From: Bacteroidota bacterium
GTDB taxonomy: Bacteria > Bacteroidota > Bacteroidia > UKL13-3
Reading direction: 5' to 3'
Assembly (NCBI GenBank): GCA_947449515.1
Contig: CANFSD010000060.1
Span: 1 to 8,410 of the forward strand
Length of the DNA stretch: 8,410 bases
Shown: positions 6,507 to 8,410 of the stretch, in pieces
Layout of the letters: each line of letters opens with the position of its first letter
Position numbering within the stretch: the stretch's first letter is position 1
Notes under the pieces: model-generated
Told to the model about the DNA's origin: nothing
The model's input: the letters and a program-made list of their open reading frames with translations, nothing else
Database searches by the model: none
Program-made: the position numbers and the translations under genes

Positions 6507-8410
6507 CTAAGAATAAGAAAGCGGTAATGTGATGTAAAAGGTTGAGCCAGAATTAGGTTTGCTTTCCACATTAACCTTTCCGCCATGACTTTCAACAATT
6601 GATTGGGTAATGGCAAGACCAATTCCTATGCTTCGTTCCATTTCCAGTCCAATGCGCGATGCAGGCGTGTTTCTTTCAAAAATTTGTCCAATCAAATCCT
6701 CACTCATGCCAATACCTTCATCCTTAATGCTAATATGGCAAAAATCACCTTCAATCCATTGATTAATATAGATACTGCATCCACGCGGACTAAACTTAAT
6801 AGCGTTCATCAGAATATTCATTAATACCCTTTTGATACGGTCTTGGTCAAATTTCAATTCTAAATCAATAGACTGTTCAAGTAGCAATGAAATATGTTTA
6901 GGCTTAGCCCTAAATTGTAAGAGGTGAATAGATTCTTGTATAACCTGTTTGATGTTCCCATCGCGCCTGTTTAATTGCAATTTGCCCTTTTCAATCATGC
7001 TCTGGTCCAAAATATCTTCCATAATATTTAGGGCCAATAAACAACTGCTGCGGATAAGTTTAATATAATCGTTTGCTTCCTGTTCTTTGAGGTCGGATTC
7101 AGAAAGCAAATCATTTAGGTTCATCACATTGCCAATAGGAGTGCGCAAATCATGGGCAACACTTTGAATCAAAAACGATTTGTTTTGATTGATTTTCATC
7201 AATTCTTGGTTCAAACCTTCGGAGGCATTTTTTTGCTCATTTATTTGGAGGTTGAATTCTTCAAGTAATTTGTTTTTATGTTTGTGCTTTGCAAGGCCAA
7301 CATATGCCAAAACAGTCAACAGAATGGCTAGCACAACCATTATAATAATGCTTTTGTTTACCAGTCCCTTGTAATTATTTTCACTGCGTAAAAGGTCGTT
7401 TTGAGTTTTTTGGTTTTCTAAATCATGAACCAAGATTTCTTTGTTGTAATCCCTGTTTTCAACTAGTTTGTCTGTAGAGTCATCTATGATAATATATTCA
7501 TTTTGTGCTTCAAAAGCTGCCTTGTAGTCTTTTTTAGCATACTTTAATTCTGCTAATTGGCGGTAGTAGCTGCCTAATGCATCAACATAGGCTTCATTTC
7601 CTAATAGATATTTGGCTACTTTACTAAGTTCTTCCTCTGCTTGCACATATTTTCCTTGGAGGGTAAGTAACTTAACTAAACTGATCATGCTATTTATGGC
7701 GTGGTAGGTTTCATGGTTCTCGGGTTTTAAACTAGCCTCAATTCCCTCCCTTAAATATTTCTCTGCCAGGGCATACTTACCCATTTTTCCATAAATACTT
7801 CCCATATTACTTTTGATAACGGCCACAGGGCGTTCCTTATCAAAATTGGCAGTTTGGCAATAACTCAAGGCCATTTTTGAATAGGCCAATGCATTGTACA
7901 AATTGTTCGTTTGCAGGTAACTTAATGCAATATTGGTTAAACAATTCTGAACCCAATAAGCGTATTCTGGATCTTCCTTTTCATGTTTTTTGTAAATGGT
8001 ATAGGCCGAAAAGAAATAGGTTCTGGCTTTTCCATAATTTTTATCTGCGTAATAAACTAGTCCAAGCTTGTTATAGAGATAGGCTATTTGTTGTATTTTG
8101 TTGGTTAAGGTATATTCATCCAACGCTTTTAGGAAATAGGGTGTAGCGTTTTTTAAATCACCTATATGTTCAAAATGACTGGCAAAACCAAGAAACGCGC
8201 TCGCTATGAGATTGTGGTCCTGTATTTTCTTAGAAGTATTTAAAAACAATAACAAATATTTTTGTTCCTCATCGAATTTGTCTTGCTTCACTGCCGCTGC
8301 AGCTTTTATTTGATAATATAACGCAGTTTCAATGGTTTCCTTACTAAGGTCTATTTCATTTTCTATTTCCGTAAGTGCTTGATTTGCAGAGTCAGTTTTA
8401 TCTGATAGCA
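6507..8410 (-). CDS. TPR-containing membrane sensor histidine kinase (N-terminus beyond window)
   Basis: The reading frame stays open to the window edge, giving 633 visible residues numbered from the edge; the true start is outside. Residues 1-310 form about six or seven TPR helix pairs, a domain that senses by protein contact and probably faces the periplasm. A transmembrane segment lies at about 353-373, followed by a short coiled coil. The HisKA box is SVAHDLRTP with phospho-acceptor His419. The ATPase domain has N-box MNAIKFSPRG (Asn535), G1 DEGIGM (Asp563) and G2 GIGLA (595-599), so all catalytic boxes are intact. No receiver domain and no response-regulator gene are seen in the window, so its partner is elsewhere. 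The stop lies 47 bases before dnaX; co-transcription is possible but not shown. A GTG at 8291 is not the start, because TPR-like sequence continues upstream of it. Confidence 0.9.
   Translation of the reverse strand, partial: LSDKTDSANQALTEIENEIDLSKETIETALYYQIKAAAAVKQDKFDEEQKYLLLFLNTSKKIQDHNLIASAFLGFASHFEHIGDLKNATPYFLKALDEYTLTNKIQQIAYLYNKLGLVYYADKNYGKARTYFFSAYTIYKKHEKEDPEYAYWVQNCLTNIALSYLQTNNLYNALAYSKMALSYCQTANFDKERPVAVIKSNMGSIYGKMGKYALAEKYLREGIEASLKPENHETYHAINSMISLVKLLTLQGKYVQAEEELSKVAKYLLGNEAYVDALGSYYRQLAELKYAKKDYKAAFEAQNEYIIIDDSTDKLVENRDYNKEILVHDLENQKTQNDLLRSENNYKGLVNKSIIIMVVLAILLTVLAYVGLAKHKHKNKLLEEFNLQINEQKNASEGLNQELMKINQNKSFLIQSVAHDLRTPIGNVMNLNDLLSESDLKEQEANDYIKLIRSSCLLALNIMEDILDQSMIEKGKLQLNRRDGNIKQVIQESIHLLQFRAKPKHISLLLEQSIDLELKFDQDRIKRVLMNILMNAIKFSPRGCSIYINQWIEGDFCHISIKDEGIGMSEDLIGQIFERNTPASRIGLEMERSIGIGLAITQSIVESHGGKVNVESKPNSGSTFYITLPLSYS

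Noticed and set aside
8289..8291. GTG as start of the histidine kinase
   Set aside because: The frame is open to the window edge and the upstream residues continue the TPR-like helix pattern, so the gene is treated as truncated by the window.

Overview
The window comes from an AT-rich Bacteroidota genome; order and genus cannot be fixed from this sequence. The evidence is the gene content: a TPR-containing membrane histidine kinase, a zinc-finger DnaX of Bacteroidota length, a long PagL-like acyloxyacyl hydrolase and a UbiA-type prenyltransferase with the geranylgeranylglyceryl-phosphate transferase signature. Start regions are A-rich and lack clear Shine-Dalgarno motifs. The window is almost wholly coding. 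No tRNA, rRNA, CRISPR array, insertion sequence or phage gene was seen, and no gap exceeds about 50 bases.

Layout. Positions 23-2046 (plus strand) hold two lipoprotein genes five bases apart: an LpoB-like penicillin-binding-protein activator and a COG3014-type TPR-like lipoprotein. Positions 8410-2066 (minus strand) hold a compact five-gene run: a TPR sensor histidine kinase cut by the window end, dnaX, a DUF502 membrane protein, a UbiA-family prenyltransferase and a PagL-like outer-membrane protein. The last four are separated by 2, -1 and 16 bases (4 if the GTG start of the last gene is used), so they are probably one transcript. The two groups converge with a 19-base gap at 2047-2065.

How the genes fit together. 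Apart from dnaX, everything has an envelope theme: peptidoglycan synthase activation, an isoprenoid membrane lipid enzyme, a lipid A deacylase-like barrel, a small membrane protein and a membrane-bound sensor. dnaX is the housekeeping member and supplies the clamp-loader ATPase.

Two sequence structures stand out. (1) A perfect 13-bp inverted repeat with a 4-nt loop, flanked by A and T tracts like an intrinsic terminator, lies 24 bases after the lpoB stop. It falls inside the signal-peptide codons of the next gene, which seems to start at a TTG. This suggests attenuation between the two lipoprotein genes. (2) dnaX carries an uninterrupted run of ten A residues (mRNA sense) just after domain III. 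Both alternative frames stop within three codons, and a small hairpin lies 5 nt upstream of the run. This is the arrangement expected for slippage that makes a short gamma-like subunit beside full-length tau. Both are inferences from sequence and need experiments.
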